From Cycas panzhihuaensis (lineage: Eukaryota; Cycadophyta), in contig CM041465.1 of the NCBI GenBank assembly GCA_023213395.1, forward strand, positions 239,079,741-239,143,740: a stretch of 64,000 bases of DNA, in the 5' to 3' direction. Shown piece after piece: positions 11,991 to 23,645 of the stretch (within the stretch, counting starts at the first letter, position 1; every line of letters starts with the position of its first letter). Under the pieces are notes generated by a model. That model ran no database searches and was not told the DNA's origin. It worked only from the letters and a program-made list of their open reading frames with translations. Made by a program: the position numbers and the translations under genes.

Positions 11991-12413
11991 ATGGCTCTTT
12001 TCATTTTCACCAATGGCAGAAGCTGCAGTAATCTTGATCCTTCCACCGCCGTGTGGATACTCTGTGATTCCTCTAGGCATGACTACCTGTGCTCTAGAAT
12101 ATTCCTTCCCTAGGCAACCAATAACGAAGCTGAGTACATGGCCATTATTGAAGCCCTCAACGATGCATTATGTTTCCATCACGAACCTATCATCCTTCTT
12201 TATGACTCCCAAGTGGTGGTGTCTCATATCACCCAGGTCTACCAGGTGTGGTGCCCATACTTGAGAGCCCTTACATCAACCACGAGGTCACTATTAGCTC
12301 GCTTCCAGTCTGTCAATGTTTACCGTATTCCTTGGGCCCTCAAGGTTGAGGCTAACAGCCTCGTTCACCTCATCCTTAAGCATCGCCTCCCTCTTCTCAA
12401 TGACTGCCTTTGA
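11991..12413 (+). pseudogene. TE-B second RNase H (archaeal-type), decayed
   Basis: Extra RNase H that would remove RNA from RNA-DNA hybrids during reverse transcription. It is separate from pol and lies beyond the antisense cassette. Read from ATG 11991 it shows FIFTNGRSC where TE-E has FTDGGSC, so the first catalytic Asp has become Asn. It then has a TAG just before ATNNEAEY (second catalytic residue Glu intact), DSQVVVSH (third, Asp intact) and a C-terminal VEANSLVHLIL. The length of 141 codons suits this family. Asp to Asn and Gln to stop are single transitions. Confidence 0.8.
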
Positions 12414-12765
12414 GAGACTTACTTGGCCTGCCCGTTACCCAAGTCTCTGGCTACCTTCCTCCCAACTTGTTTGTCTAGTTTATTGGTTGTCCTTACATTA
12501 TCCATTACATTTCAGTGATGGGGGCATCCCTCCTTTTCATTCCTTCTATCTCCAGGTTGACTTCCAGACAACACATAGGTAACCCCTATGTTGTCCTCGT
12601 CTCCATCTCCCTTGTCCATGTGTTCTACCACAACACTCACTGACACCCTTGGTCCATATTCTGTTCATGATTTATATATATACACATGTGCTACTAACGA
12701 TTTTTTGTTGCCAGCATTTACCATCACACCACGCTTCCGAGCAGTGAGGCTTTCACGCCAAGCGA
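12414..12765 (+). other. TE-B 3' untranslated region and decayed polypurine tract
   Basis: Non-coding. It holds a block shared by all four family members, around CACATGTGCTACTAAC and CGCTTCCGAGCAGTGAGGC (about 12680-12750). The polypurine tract that should prime plus-strand DNA is reduced to CGCCAAGCGA at 12756-12765; TE-E keeps AAGGGGGTAG here. Confidence 0.55.
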
Positions 12766-13034
12766 TGTTTCCTACCGAGAATAGACTTGAGACAAGTCGA
12801 CTTAGGTAAACATAGGTATATACTTCTCACTTTTATCCTTGCTTTTCCTTAGTAGAATTTGTTTAGAGTATCGTTTGATGCATGCTTGCCATTTGTGTGA
12901 TCGCATTGCCTTCTCTACTTGATCACGTTGCTTACACCTGCTGCACACTATTTAACCTATGATGACCCACCATGGGGTACTCCTTAGTAAGTCATACACC
13001 CCATATGGCACTCAGCTACCTGCAACACCTCTAC
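12766..13034 (+). repeat. TE-B 3' LTR, first part
   Basis: Starts TGTTTCCTACC and follows the 5' LTR from its first base for 269 bp, including the donor-like AG|GTAAAC at about 12806. It is cut at 13034 by TE-C, whose TSD TCTAC is 13030-13034. Confidence 0.9.
13030..13034. repeat. TE-C target-site duplication, left copy (TCTAC)
   Basis: TCTAC here and at 33766-33770 flank the copia element exactly. Confidence 0.92.
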
Positions 13035-13332
13035 TGAAAAGGGTTAATGACATAAGGTCATTACATTAGTTGATTATTTCGAAAAAGGGTCTTAAGTGAA
13101 CTTTAAATTAGATCACTTAAGTGAAATGCACTTTCATGTGCATTATGTGTAATTTCATTTCACCTAACCCAAATGCTCCCTCTCTCAATATAAAAGTAAA
13201 GCTCAATGGAGGAGATTCATTCTTTACCTCCCCATTTTGTGAGAGCTACTTTCTTTCTCTCAAGTCTCTCTTGCTCCCATGTTTGCCTTTGTGTTTAGTG
13301 CATGGAGATGAAGGATAGATCCACTCTTTTCA
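13035..13332 (+). repeat. TE-C 5' LTR
   Basis: TG...CA ends, 298 bp. It contains CAATATAAAAG (TATA box, about 13188-13198). It is nearly identical to the 3' LTR, differing mainly by two lost dinucleotides there. Confidence 0.95.
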
Positions 13333-13334
13333 TG

Positions 13335-13346
13335 TGGTATCAGAGC
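13335..13346 (+). other. TE-C primer binding site (initiator tRNA-Met)
   Basis: TGGTATCAGAGC two bases after the LTR end is the standard plant copia site complementary to the 3' end of initiator tRNA-Met. Confidence 0.95.
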
Positions 13347-15377
13347 TTGCTTCCTTCATATTCCCCATTTGCACTTGCAATGGAGCCATCACTTCCTTCT
13401 CCCCCACAATCCATGTGGTGAAGGAGATTGTGAAAGTGAATTTAAAAATATTTTCAAGTTATTATGATAGCATATTTTGTATTGTTTTCCTTTCCTTTCT
13501 CTTTTGCAGGTTTGGAAGTATAATACAAGGAGTTGTAAGGCCCAAGGATTCCAATCCTTTGCTGGCCATTCATGCTATCCCATTCTTCTTTTTCTTTTTC
13601 CTTTTTTGTCCATTTAACAAGGGGAAATGTCACTAAATTTTTCCAAAGATTTAGAAGAATGATTGTAAGGGAGTTTTACCCATTTTTTTAAAGAATTTTG
13701 AGCCATTTAAAATATCTATCATTGTATGCTCTCACCTTGCCCATATTGGGATCCTGGTGATCAAAAAATGATGGAAATTTCATATGGTATCATGTGTTAA
13801 TGAGAGATTAGAAAGCTGAAATTTCTGCAGAAATTCAATTTGATTGCTGAACTTCATAGGTCTGCAAAATCTTCTACAGAGATCCAATTGAAGTAATTCT
13901 AATTGTCAAAGATGGGGCTCTGAGTCTACTTTCCAGCACAAAAACTGGCACCTAATTTGGATGCCGTATGAGGAAGTTATTGCTGTTTTAGTGAACAGCA
14001 ATTATTTTTAGTAAGAATTCTAGAAAACTATAATTTCCTAACTTTGCGGGGCTGTCAAAAATGTTCCAGAACTCATTTGGACCTGATTCCACTTTCTGAA
14101 GATGAAGCTCTGAGTCTAGTTTGCAGCACAAAAACCGGCACTCCATTTCGACATCGTGGGAGAAAGTTATTGCAGATTTAGTGAAGAGTACGTTTTTTTT
14201 GTATTAACAAAAAAAAAAAAAAAAATGAAGAAAATTTCTTCCTTTTTATAAGGCTTAAAAGCCCATTGTAAAAGTGAGAAAAAAAAACACCGGATCGAGC
14301 AATATCCGGTGTCCTCACTCACTTATTGAGCATTGCATTTCAGCACTCTAAAATCACTCAAAGCAAGCACTCCAAAGACACTTCAAGCAAGCACTTCAAG
14401 CACTCCAAAAGCACTCCAAGCAAGCATTATTTTCAGTTAAATGTACGTTTGATGCAATTCGATAATCTTTTCACTCTTCCTAAAAGGAACGCATCACGTA
14501 CGCTATTTTCTGCCATCTTGTACCTGTTCACACACTCGCCAAGGTTGAGATACCTTGGTTGGTAGAATGCCGTGCCATAAAGGAGGTGTGGGTTTTAAGT
14601 TGGGTCTGGACTAAACCGGAATATTGGTGAGGTTTGGTTAGCCATACCATCGTGCCTCAATCAGGGATCATCCTGATAACCAACCGGGAAAACTGAAACT
14701 TTAATACAAGATTAAAATATACCCGATCCAATATCCGTCATATCCATGGGTATGCACGTACCACTCTTTAGAGGAGGTATATAGCTGCTCATTGGTGAAT
14801 CGGGTGAGGATTGGGAGTACCGGGTCCGTTGTGACTTGGATTTCATCACCAAGCACGATTGCGGTATCATGGTGAAGGCCAAATTAATTCTACTAGAAGC
14901 CTAGGCATCCTTCAACAACCTCAACTACACGTTGGACACAAGTTAGAGGTTATTGGGTTGATTACGCATCCTACATTCGAGCTTCAAGTTGTGTAAACCT
15001 AATGATGTCAACTTCTACATTGGCCTACAATCTTGTATATTGATCACTTACTTATTTGTAAAAAGTGATCCATAGTGTAATCACAATCATAGTGCTTCTC
15101 ATATTCCTATAGTGTCAGGTTAATATTTGCCACAAGTGTTAGTGGTTAATTTTTATCATAGTGCTTCTCATATTCCTACTATGCCAAGTTAATATTTGTC
15201 ACAAGTGTTGATGACTTTTCTCTAAGTTGCTCCCTTCATCTTTGAGCAACCATTCTCACTTCTTCTTCCTTCTTCTACACTACTTCATTACATTTCCCAT
15301 TTGTAAATAGTGATCGGTCATTTATTACCATCACTTTTATAGTCCCTTGTTCATTTCTTCCCTTCTAAAAAGACATA
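13347..15377 (+). other. TE-C leader with internal repeats
   Basis: This 2-kb untranslated leader shows no gene. It holds two imperfect direct repeats of about 90 bp (13910-13999 and 14099-14188, sharing GCTCTGAGTCTA and CAGCACAAAAAC), a run of A at about 14209-14225, a short tandem array built on AAGCACTCCA/AAGCACTTCA (14340-14432), and two 55-bp direct repeats (15086-15140 and 15155-15209, ATCATAGTGCTTCTCATATTCCT core). Confidence 0.8.
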
Positions 15378-16400
15378 ATGTCTTCACAATTCAAGCAAAA
15401 TATGAACCCGTGATTCTAAAAGGGAAAGAAAATTGGGACATGTGGTTCACCGTGTCGAAATGCTACAAAGTATGAAGGTCTATGGAGAGATCACTTACAA
15501 CCTACACCACCACAGCATACTGACTACCACAATCGCCCAAGGAGGTGCTCCAACCGCTCCCATCAAGCCGTAGCTAAACGCCAATGGGAACTTGATGATG
15601 ATAAAATCCATGCAGTGGATATCGCTTGTCACCGATTATTCCCTCGCATAATCTCATTGATGAAGTCGTATACATGATACAAAGATGGAAAGTTCTTGAA
15701 GTTCTTAAGAAGAACTTTGACACTAAATCGACTTAGAATTTGTTCAATTAGTGTCAAGATGAACAAATTGAAAATGCAAAAAGGACATGCAAGTGAGACA
15801 ATCAATCTCCTTCATTCCAATCAAGCAAGCCATTGATAAAGATTTTAAAACTCAATGCATTACATGGGCTTTCTTGATTCACCATGTCTCCATATCCCGA
15901 TTATAAAAATCTATTGGGAGTCTTCAATCCAATTGGAACTTTAAAGACCCTAAACTTTGAGGATCTTCCGATAAGTTCATTGAATTTGATAAGACCTTTG
16001 ATACCAACTTTGCCACTACATCAGATCCAATTGATGCTGCTTTTGAAGTGGAAGAAGATGTTTGTTACACCAAAAATCAAGGTCAATACTCTCGTAGAGG
16101 TGGTAATTCCCAAGGAAGAGGAAGAGGTAGACAACAAGGACAACGTCCTCTTAGTCAACAGGCTCCTCAATTCTAACAAAAACAGTCTCAAGGCCAAGGG
16201 CAAAATAATCAACCTGGACCTAGATCCGAATCGAGATAATCCACCGTCTAATACTTGACCGGAAATCAAACAATCGTGTGCCAAAGGTGCAACAGAAGAG
16301 GACATTATGCCAAAATTGCGTAATCGCCACCAACAAACTACCAAGTTATCAACAGCCATGGTGCACATAATGTTGATAATACTTCTTTGAAGATGCTTTT
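15378..16400 (+). pseudogene. gag: TE-C gag (decayed)
   Basis: Copia Gag, the particle protein. ATG at 15378 opens MSSQFKQNMNP and is followed by LKGKENWDMWF, the N-terminal motif of the copia gag domain. The frame shifts repeatedly; a longer open piece lies at 15884-16258. A Gly/Arg-rich stretch encoded near 16080-16200 and a degraded CCHC knuckle (CQRCNRRGHYAKIA-like) near 16275-16315 mark the nucleic-acid-binding end. No frame is continuous, so this copy is inactive. Confidence 0.75.
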
Positions 16401-16549
16401 GGTGGAACGCAATTTGCTCATGCACACCTTCAAAGAATTGGGACCACTTCATCAAATGTTGTTGATAGATCCACTAAGTATATTGAGGCTCATTGTGGCT
16501 ATGCTTATTCACTTTTGCCTTCACCACTTGGAGTTGCAAATAGTGCTAC

Positions 16550-16760
16550 CTCAAATACTTCATCGTGGATCATGGATATCGAGCAACACAACACATGACT
16601 TGTCATCGCCCTTCTTTCAAGATTTTGACTCGAAGTTCGTGGTGTTGTACACATGGTCGACAAATCATCTCGGCCGGTCAAGGACTTGGAATGCTTTGCT
16701 GAAACTCCTGTGCCTTCCAGATTTTACACTTGTTGATGTTTTATATATTCCCGCCTGGGC
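16550..16760 (+). pseudogene. TE-C protease (decayed)
   Basis: The copia aspartic protease signature SSWIMDSGATQHMT can be followed at about 16561-16600, but the DSGA core is scrambled to a shifted ATATCGAGC. A frameshift falls exactly on the active site. Downstream sequence to about 16800 is the protease-integrase spacer. Confidence 0.6.
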
Positions 16761-16859
16761 GTAATCCGCCTCCCCGTCCACCCTTATCTCTCGTGGATTT
16801 GATCCGAGTGTAATCGCAAACAATCAAACTCTCCGTGTCATTCACCCTCCTTCAAATGC

Positions 16860-17830
16860 CGTGGTTATGACCTAATTCTTGATGGTAAACTTTTCCGCCT
16901 AACCGGCTCACCATCCTCCTCAAGTCAACTATGTTGATGATGAATTTGTTTTTACCACAACCCTGACTCCTCAAAAGTTGTCCCAAGCCTCTATGGCATG
17001 CTCGTATGGGCCATATCAAAATTGATCGCTTAAGAGAACTACAAGACACTCTTCCTGGTTTGCCTAAGTTCCTCCAAGCCCTTTAAATGTGAAGCATGTA
17101 TTATTGCTAAATCTCAAAGACAACCCTTTCCTCGTAGTCGTGGAAATCTACCCAACCTTTGCAGCCTTGTACACTCGGATATATGCGGTCCTATGCCCAT
17201 CCCTTCTATCAAATGTAGTGGTACTATATTACTTTCATTGATGATTTTACCAAGAAAGTATGGGTTGCTTTTCTTGCAAAGAAAGATGAAGCTTTTCTAT
17301 GTTTCAAGCTTTCAAGGCCCGTGGAAAATGAATCGATTCAAGATCAAAATACTCGGATCGACAATGGTGGCGGTACACATCCAATGAGTTTGAATCGCAC
17401 TCACGTCAACGTGGAATCAAACATCGACCATCACAGGTGTACACCCCAAAGAAATGGAGTTGCCGAGCGTATGAACAGGACCATCATGAATATGGCTCGT
17501 GCTATCTTTGGTATATAAGAATGTCCCTATCTATCTTTGGGCTAAGGCTATCCGACCTGGCTGTATTGCATCAACACCGTTAGTCCCTCCAAGCTCGCCC
17601 TCTCCACATGAAATGTGGTATGGACAAACCCCTCTATCTCGCACTTGAATTTTTGGCTCTACTTGTTATGCTCATATTTTGCGGGAACATAGAAATAAGC
17701 TCCAAGATAGAGCCATCAAAGGCATCTTTGTTGAGTACCCTATGGAAAAAAAGGGATACAAGGTTTTCATACCTTTAGAGCGCAAAATCATCATCACTAG
17801 AGATGTTATCTTTGCGAGACTAAAGATCAA
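16860..17830 (+). pseudogene. TE-C integrase (decayed)
   Basis: Copia integrase for inserting cDNA. The zinc-binding H-C part is recognisable at about 16990-17110 (WHARMGHI and CEACI-like, in shifted frames). The catalytic core has the HSDICGPM segment at about 17173 (first Asp), an IDNGGG at about 17358 (second Asp) and GVAERMNRTI at about 17457 (Glu), giving the D,D,E triad. The frame changes between these motifs. The region to about 18340 is the C-terminal part and the linker to RT, too broken to delimit. Confidence 0.75.
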
Positions 17831-18339
17831 TTACTCGACTTGACTCCAAGACGCCTTCATATCGATTTAATGATGCTGAATTTGATGTCCAGTTCCAAAA
17901 TTTAGGGGAGATGTCTTTGAGCAGATGCTTAAAATCTTGAATCGACAATAGAGCCTCGGAGGATACAAGTCGTGACTCCAATCCAATGTGTACACATCCA
18001 AAGACCATCATTTGTGAACAACCAAGTTGACAAAGGTAAAGCCATAGCGAAGGATCATCTTCTCCAACATCTATGGTCGCCCATCTTCTCCAAAGATCGC
18101 CAACTTCCTCCGTAAATATTTCACATGATCCTTTTCGTGATCAAAACGAAGACCAAGAGGTTGTGGAAATGAAAACCTCATTCCCAACCCGAGGTTTTCG
18201 TGAAGCCTACCACCACACAAGGACATGCGACTGGATGAGGTAGGCAAACGGCACTAGAAGTGCCCATAGAGCAAGGATGCATGAATCACTTTCTGTGAGC
18301 TTGAACCAGAATCGCATCTTGCTCTTAATGAAGAGCCCC

Positions 18340-19250
18340 TAACGTACCAAGAAGTCAGAAAGCATGCGGCTTGGAGAAATGCCATGAACGAAGAGTATCA
18401 ATCTCTTATTAAGAAGCGGACATGGGAGCTTGTTGATCTACCACTTGGAAGAAAGGTAGTTCAAAATAAATGGGTGTTCAAAAACAAGTATAGATCGGAT
18501 GGCACCCTAGAAAACACAAGGCGAGGTTGGTAGCAAAAGGATTCACGCAAAGGGAAGGCATTGACTACACCGAAATCTTTGCTCTTACAACCAAGTGGCC
18601 TACAATCGAACTCTAATAGCCTTGGTCGCTCAACAGGTTGGAAAATCCACCAACTCGATGTTAAGACCGCATTTCTCAATGGGGACCTTAAAGAAGAAAT
18701 TTACATGGCTCACCCGTAGGATACGAGATTCGATCAGAGCATAAAGTTTGTAGGCTCAAAAGTCCTTATATCGCCTAAAGCAAGCCCTCGTGCTTGGTTT
18801 ACCAAGTTGTCTCGAAAGAATGAGGCAACTTGGATATGAGGTTTGTGACTATCAAGATATTAATGCAACATTATTCATCAAGCGCCAAAATGATAAAGTC
18901 ACTTACCTCTTAATCTTTGTGGATGACATGCTCATAATCTGGGAATAGTGAATGTGTAATCACCAAATTTGAAGAAGGACCTTGCTAAAACTTTTGAATT
19001 GTCTGACCTCGAGTTGATGAAATATTACTTGGGAATTGAAGTAACTCAAAAGGATGGCAAAATCTTTCTCTCCAAGAAAAATATATCAATGATCTTGACA
19101 AAGTTTCGGTTGGAAGGTGCTCGACCGGTGGATACACCTATGGAGCCTAATATTAAGCTCTCATTGATGGTGATAATAGGGAGGCAGACAACACTCTACT
19201 GTGCAACTTGTAGGTAGTCTCATCTATACTACCAACACAAGGCGGATATT
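18340..19250 (+). pseudogene. TE-C reverse transcriptase (decayed)
   Basis: Copia RT (RVT_2 type). Order of motifs: MNEEYQSL at about 18384, NKWVFKNKYRSDGT at about 18463, LVAKGFTQREGIDYTE, HQLD-KTAFLNG at about 18649, LKQAPRAW region at about 18775 with one base missing, LIFVDDMLI with the catalytic DD at about 18910-18933, then LSDLELMKYYLGIEV at about 18990. At least five frameshifts separate them, several at runs of A or at CTG/CAG-type sites. The element has no intact RT. Confidence 0.85.
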
Positions 19251-19600
19251 GCACACTCTCGGCATTCTTGCAAGATTCATGACAAATCCTAAGCGTAATC
19301 ATTGGCAAGTCGCAATCACAGTGTTGAGGTACCTAAAGACGACTAGCAAATATGGTCTGCTGTATGAACCCAATGCGTAATTTAAACTTTATGCATACAC
19401 GCACTCGAGACTTTGCAGGAGATAAAGACATGGGAAGATCTACGTCTGCACGTAACATTTCTTGGAACAGACCAATATCATGGAGATCCAGATTTAAAAG
19501 ATAGTTGCAGACTCAATCAAGCCGAGTACATTCACGCTCGAGACAAGCAAGGAGGTGATATGGCTTAGAAAATTGTTGAATACATTAAATGCCACCGACG

Positions 19601-19605
19601 CTACC
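19601..19605. repeat. TE-D target-site duplication, left copy (CTACC)
   Basis: CTACC here and at 32798-32802 flank TE-D. Dropping one copy restores the copia RNase H frame. Confidence 0.85.
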
Positions 19606-22141
19606 GCTACGGGATAACCACCGACCGATAAAGCGCGGGAGAGATGGTGACGAAGCAGAGGAAGTGGAACCTACAAGGCAAGCAACTACCACGCAGGCGC
19701 CCTGCACGGAGCGAGTTCGGGATCCGCAATGGAGTATGGCTACTCTTGGGTGACCCTTCACCGCCTTGAGCGAAGGGCGAAGATACGTGGGGACGAACCC
19801 TGTTGACCTGGGAGTAGGCCCCTCCCACCCTTGGGTGGCCAGAAGGGAGAGGGAAAGAACCTAACAAAGATAGGCCAAGAACAATCCTATGCAATCTAAC
19901 CGTATACGAGCGACAAGTGAAGCAAGGCGCTGGCGGTAAGGAAGAGGGAGGAAGGGTAAGGGAGAAGAAGACTCCTACAACCTTTCCTACGAATAACAAA
20001 AGTACATGCAACAAGGCAAACAAATCGTAAACCAATACAAAAAAGGCAATTTTCCCTTTTAATCTTTCGATGTTCTAATTACTAGGAAAAGAATAAAAGA
20101 AGGAAAAAGACCGTGGTAGCGAAGAGGAACCGGAGCGTGCACCTGGGCCGAAGGCGTGAGAGATGGCGTAGCCTTCAGGAAGAGCACCCCACCACTCCGC
20201 TGCACTGCAGTATGTGAAATGTAGCGGCGAGCGAAAAGGGGCTTCCTTACCTTCCCCAGGAAAAGTAAATGTGATACCAAAGGAAGGAAAGAAACGCTAA
20301 CTAGCAAATGAGATAGCATAAAATATGACACATGCAAGGGACGCCACGGTGGAAGGGGGCACCCGCAACGTTCTCCGGCCCCGAGTACTGAAGCAACAAA
20401 GGTCTCCTCCTCCGAGGGAGACACCTATATGCAACACAAAGATCTAGCAATATATGTCTAACAACATAAACGAGTCTAAATGTACATGCATCGTGTTAGT
20501 CCAATAAGGAAAATACCAAAGAAGAACGATCCAAATGAAAGGAAACAACAAGGTAAGCTCGAGTGGCCTACCGCCTGCATAAATGGTGCCCAAACCTCTC
20601 CCAAGAGCCACGGGCAGAGGAGAAAGTCAAGACTCAAGGTCGGAAAACAGTGCAAGAAGGGGCAAGAAAGACCCAAAGACACCCACGGGAACCGGATGCT
20701 ACGGGAGCAAACCGCAACCGGGAGCAAAGGTGGAGTAAGAACCCATGGTTGGGGCCTATGGATGGCACCCAAACTGAATAAAGGGTCCCAAATCACTGCA
20801 ACTTGTGACACCGGGTTTGGGCGACCAAGGGAGCTTCGAACCCTTGTTTGCAAGCCAAGAGTAGCAGGCGAGAGGGAGGCTTTGAGGGCTTTGAGCCGCT
20901 TAGGGAGCGTGGTGTGGTGCGGAATCCACCCGGCTCTCCAAAGCCTATGCAACCCCTCAACGCCACGCTGACAAAGAACGCAGTAAGAAGCGAGGGAGAG
21001 TGGTACAATAGCCCCCAAGAGGGAAGAAAACCACCTCAAGCAACAAATGAGAACAAATAAGTCAAGTGTAAATATCACCAAAAATAAATACAAAGTGAAG
21101 AGTACACGGAAAGGGAGGCAAGGGATTTGCCCCACCAAAAGATAAGAAAGAAGGGCCGGAACAAATGCCCAGATCTGGAATAGCAGCCGGGGCCTGCTAT
21201 GGAGGTGGAACGGAAACACCTACAAACGGGAGCTCGTGGATCGCACTGGTAGAAAACAGTGAAACCGCTTCAAAGGAGCCCTCTCCAAGGCGTTTGAGGG
21301 GCTGAGAGAATGTCTCAGCCAAGCCAAAGGAGAGCTGGGCGCTGTATGAAGAGTGCAGTCGATTCTTAAAGAAAATGCCAGAAGAGAGCAGAGCAGGAGA
21401 GTGTTCCTCTTGAGAGTAAATCCAAAAGTGAGTCCAAAAGATCAAAAGAGAGCTTGAAAACGAGCCAAAAGATGTTTAAGTACTAAAGCAAAACCCTAAA
21501 GTACGCGAATAGGGCACGGCTGGGAGGGAGAAAAGCAGCGAACCATGTGGCGCTTTAATAAATGCTAAATCGCCACTGGATTTTAAAAACAAACAGAGAC
21601 AGATCACGGAAACTTTAGCGATCATGAATATTCCAATGCAGATCGCGAAAATCTTGCAGATCACAAGATAATGGCGATGCGCAAGATTACGCAGTATGCA
21701 CCGAGACACAAATGGGGCCCGCCAACCGTCCAGTGGGGCAAACTACCGAAAAGGCTAAAGGACAACTAAAACACCCACCCGGAGCAAACAAGCCAAGAAA
21801 GCGGGCCCACGGAGCGTAAATAGGACCCCAAATGAGGTGGCAAGCTAACCAAGCGACGATGAGACATCACACGGGTGGAGGTGGCGCAAACCCGGTGGAT
21901 CCAGGAGAGAGGAGGGCAGATGCGGGAAGTAATACGGTCACCAAGGTGCCACACTCGCTAAGAGTGTGCCCCTGCTATAGTCGTCATAGGCTAAACATAG
22001 GTGTGGACGACGAGTGCCGCACAAAGTCATACGCATGCAAATATGTAAGCACAATCAAGACATAAAAGTGATGATAATGCTAGAGACATACTGCACTTAC
22101 ACCGAGCCGGTGATTAGTATCCATTCCCTAAGCCGGAAACC
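19606..22141 (-). repeat. TE-D 3' LTR
   Basis: About 2536 bp. It matches the 5' LTR (30252-32797) with long identical AT-rich stretches separated by scrambled patches of 2-10 bp. Long open frames here (minus 20476-21219, plus 20480-20971) recur in the other LTR in altered frames and show no recognised domain. The LTR end reads CCCGTAGC on the minus strand, shorter than in relatives, so the exact last base is uncertain. Confidence 0.88.
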
Positions 22142-22509
22142 CCGTTGGCAGCAGAGCCTCGCCGCTCGGAAGCCTGATGCGATGGCGAATGCTGGCAACA
22201 CAACTGTCAGTAGCACATGTGTATATAGATATATCAATCAAGATCGATCAAGAGGCAAGGGTGCCATGAAAGTGTCGTGGTGGAACGCTGGATACGAAAG
22301 CGGTGGAGACAACATAGGGCCGCTATGAGCCACCCGAAACCGACTGGGAGAAAGAGACAAGCGAGGGGGCTGCCCCCACCACAATGAATGCAAAGGAGCA
22401 TGCATGACCACATGGGGAACAAATGGTGGGTACCATAGTTTTACCTCGTTAGCAACCCGATTTGAGGTGCGATCAAGCTGAGGCGACCAACCACCGAGGC
22501 TTGGGCGGC
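22142..22509 (-). other. TE-D 3' untranslated region and damaged polypurine tract
   Basis: Non-coding. CCGTTGGCAGCAG beside the LTR replaces the clean TTACCCCCTTGG... of TE-A (complement of the polypurine tract). The shared block with GCTTCCGAGCGGCGAGGC (minus strand) is present, as is the ACATGTG segment near 22217. Confidence 0.55.
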
Positions 22510-22928
22510 AGGAAGGCTAAGCAAGACTCGTGGGACTGGCCCAGGCGAGACAGTGCGCTCGAGGATGAGGCGAACAAGGCTATCTGACTCAGCATGGAGA
22601 GGCCGAGGGATATCCGGATATCAACGAAAGAGAAACGCCGGGAGGGATCCGCGGCAGAAGCAAGAGTCCTCAAGTGAGGGCATCGCACTTGAGACTGGGT
22701 GAGATGAGACACCACAACTTGAGAGTCGCAGAGTAAAACAATGGGTCCGCGATGGAAACGAAGGGCATCGGTAAGGGCTTCGATGACAGCTGTATACTCG
22801 GCTTCATTGTTGGTAGCCTCCGGGAGGAAGATCCCAGAGCGAAGGAGATCATAACCAGAAGGGCTGCGGAGAATCCACGCAATGAAGGTCGGGGTTCTGC
22901 GCCCGCCTCGGTAAAGATGTGTATGCAT
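22510..22928 (-). pseudogene. TE-D second RNase H (archaeal-type), frameshifted
   Basis: Same module as at 58592-59014. From ATG 22928 the expected FTDGGS start is displaced by missing bases: one frame gives IHIFTEAG and another gives FIAWILRSPSGYDLLRSGIF. Then ATNNEAEYTA, LCDSQVVVSHLTQ and a C-terminal part follow in the same frame (about 22850-22670). The central Glu and Asp of the active site are intact. It sits directly beside the cassette-loss junction, so here the second RNase H is close to integrase. Confidence 0.75.
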
Positions 22929-23025
22929 AGGTGACACAAAATCCAAGCAGATGATCGGTGATGAAGGCAACACTTAGAAAACAGACAACAGGTGGCCGTC
23001 AAGGGTAGGAGGACCTAGCAATGAG

Positions 23026-23033
23026 GCGCCCCA
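23026..23033. other. Cassette-absence junction in TE-D
   Basis: GAGGCGCCCCAGGAGC joins two sequences that in TE-A stand at about 38181 and 41149 and in TE-E at about 58498 and 55513. The missing 2.96-2.99 kb is the whole antisense gene plus its promoter region. A few G residues and a GGTACC-like motif are shared by the two borders, which fits deletion by template switching at microhomology, or an ancestral empty site. Confidence 0.7.
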
Positions 23034-23645
23034 GGAGCGGGGCCACAGCAGTAGGACATGCATGGATAGTTTGGCAGAGGAAAGCACGGGCCTCCAGGGG
23101 GTCATATATAGGACCATATGATTGTACCCCCCCCTGCAAGGACACCGGCTTCCCAGGATGTATGATGACATGATTTTGATATGTATATATGCATGGGGTG
23201 AGTGTTATGTTGTGTAGTAGGTGATTCATGTTATGAACATTTTATTGTATGATGCACACGTTTCCTTCCATGTATAACCACACACCTAACAGGGGCACAC
23301 ACACATGCCGTGAGCGGGACGACATGGAAGTGTGAGGTTAGGAAGCAGGGCGGCATACATGTCTGCAGGAGAGCATAACGGGATATGCGAAGGAAACGCC
23401 AGACAGGAAAGAGGGGCAACAATGCCCCCAAGCGTCCTCCCGGTTGGGAGATGCCCAAGCGAGAGGGCCAAGGTTCCCGAGAGGATACGGGAACGCGGGT
23501 TCCACGGACGGAACCAGAGAGACAAAGCGGGGTCCATCTTAAATAGCCATTCTACACGCGGCTGGGAAGAATGGGGACAACCTAAGATGGTAGTTTAGGC
23601 TCGTTTTGAGTAGGCGAGGGATCGTAGAAGGGTCAAGCGTAAAAC
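23034..23645 (-). other. TE-D post-integrase untranslated region with G-tract block
   Basis: Non-coding. The block conserved in all four Tat copies is at about 23080-23155 (minus strand CCTTGCAGGGGGGGGTACAATCATATGG, then CCCCCTGGAGGCCCGTGCTTTCC). Minus-strand AAACGAGCCTAAACTACCATCTTAGG at about 23575-23610 marks the end of the integrase part. Confidence 0.65.

Noticed and set aside
13335-13346. Fragment of a tRNA gene
   Set aside because: It is only the 12-base primer binding site complementary to initiator tRNA-Met; no cloverleaf follows.
14340-14432. CRISPR-like or satellite array
   Set aside because: Short contiguous degenerate tandem units without spacers, inside a copia leader.
20476-21219. 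247-codon open frame on the minus strand (and 193-codon relatives at 31125-31710)
   Set aside because: It lies in the TE-D LTR, changes frame between the two LTR copies, and shows no domain.
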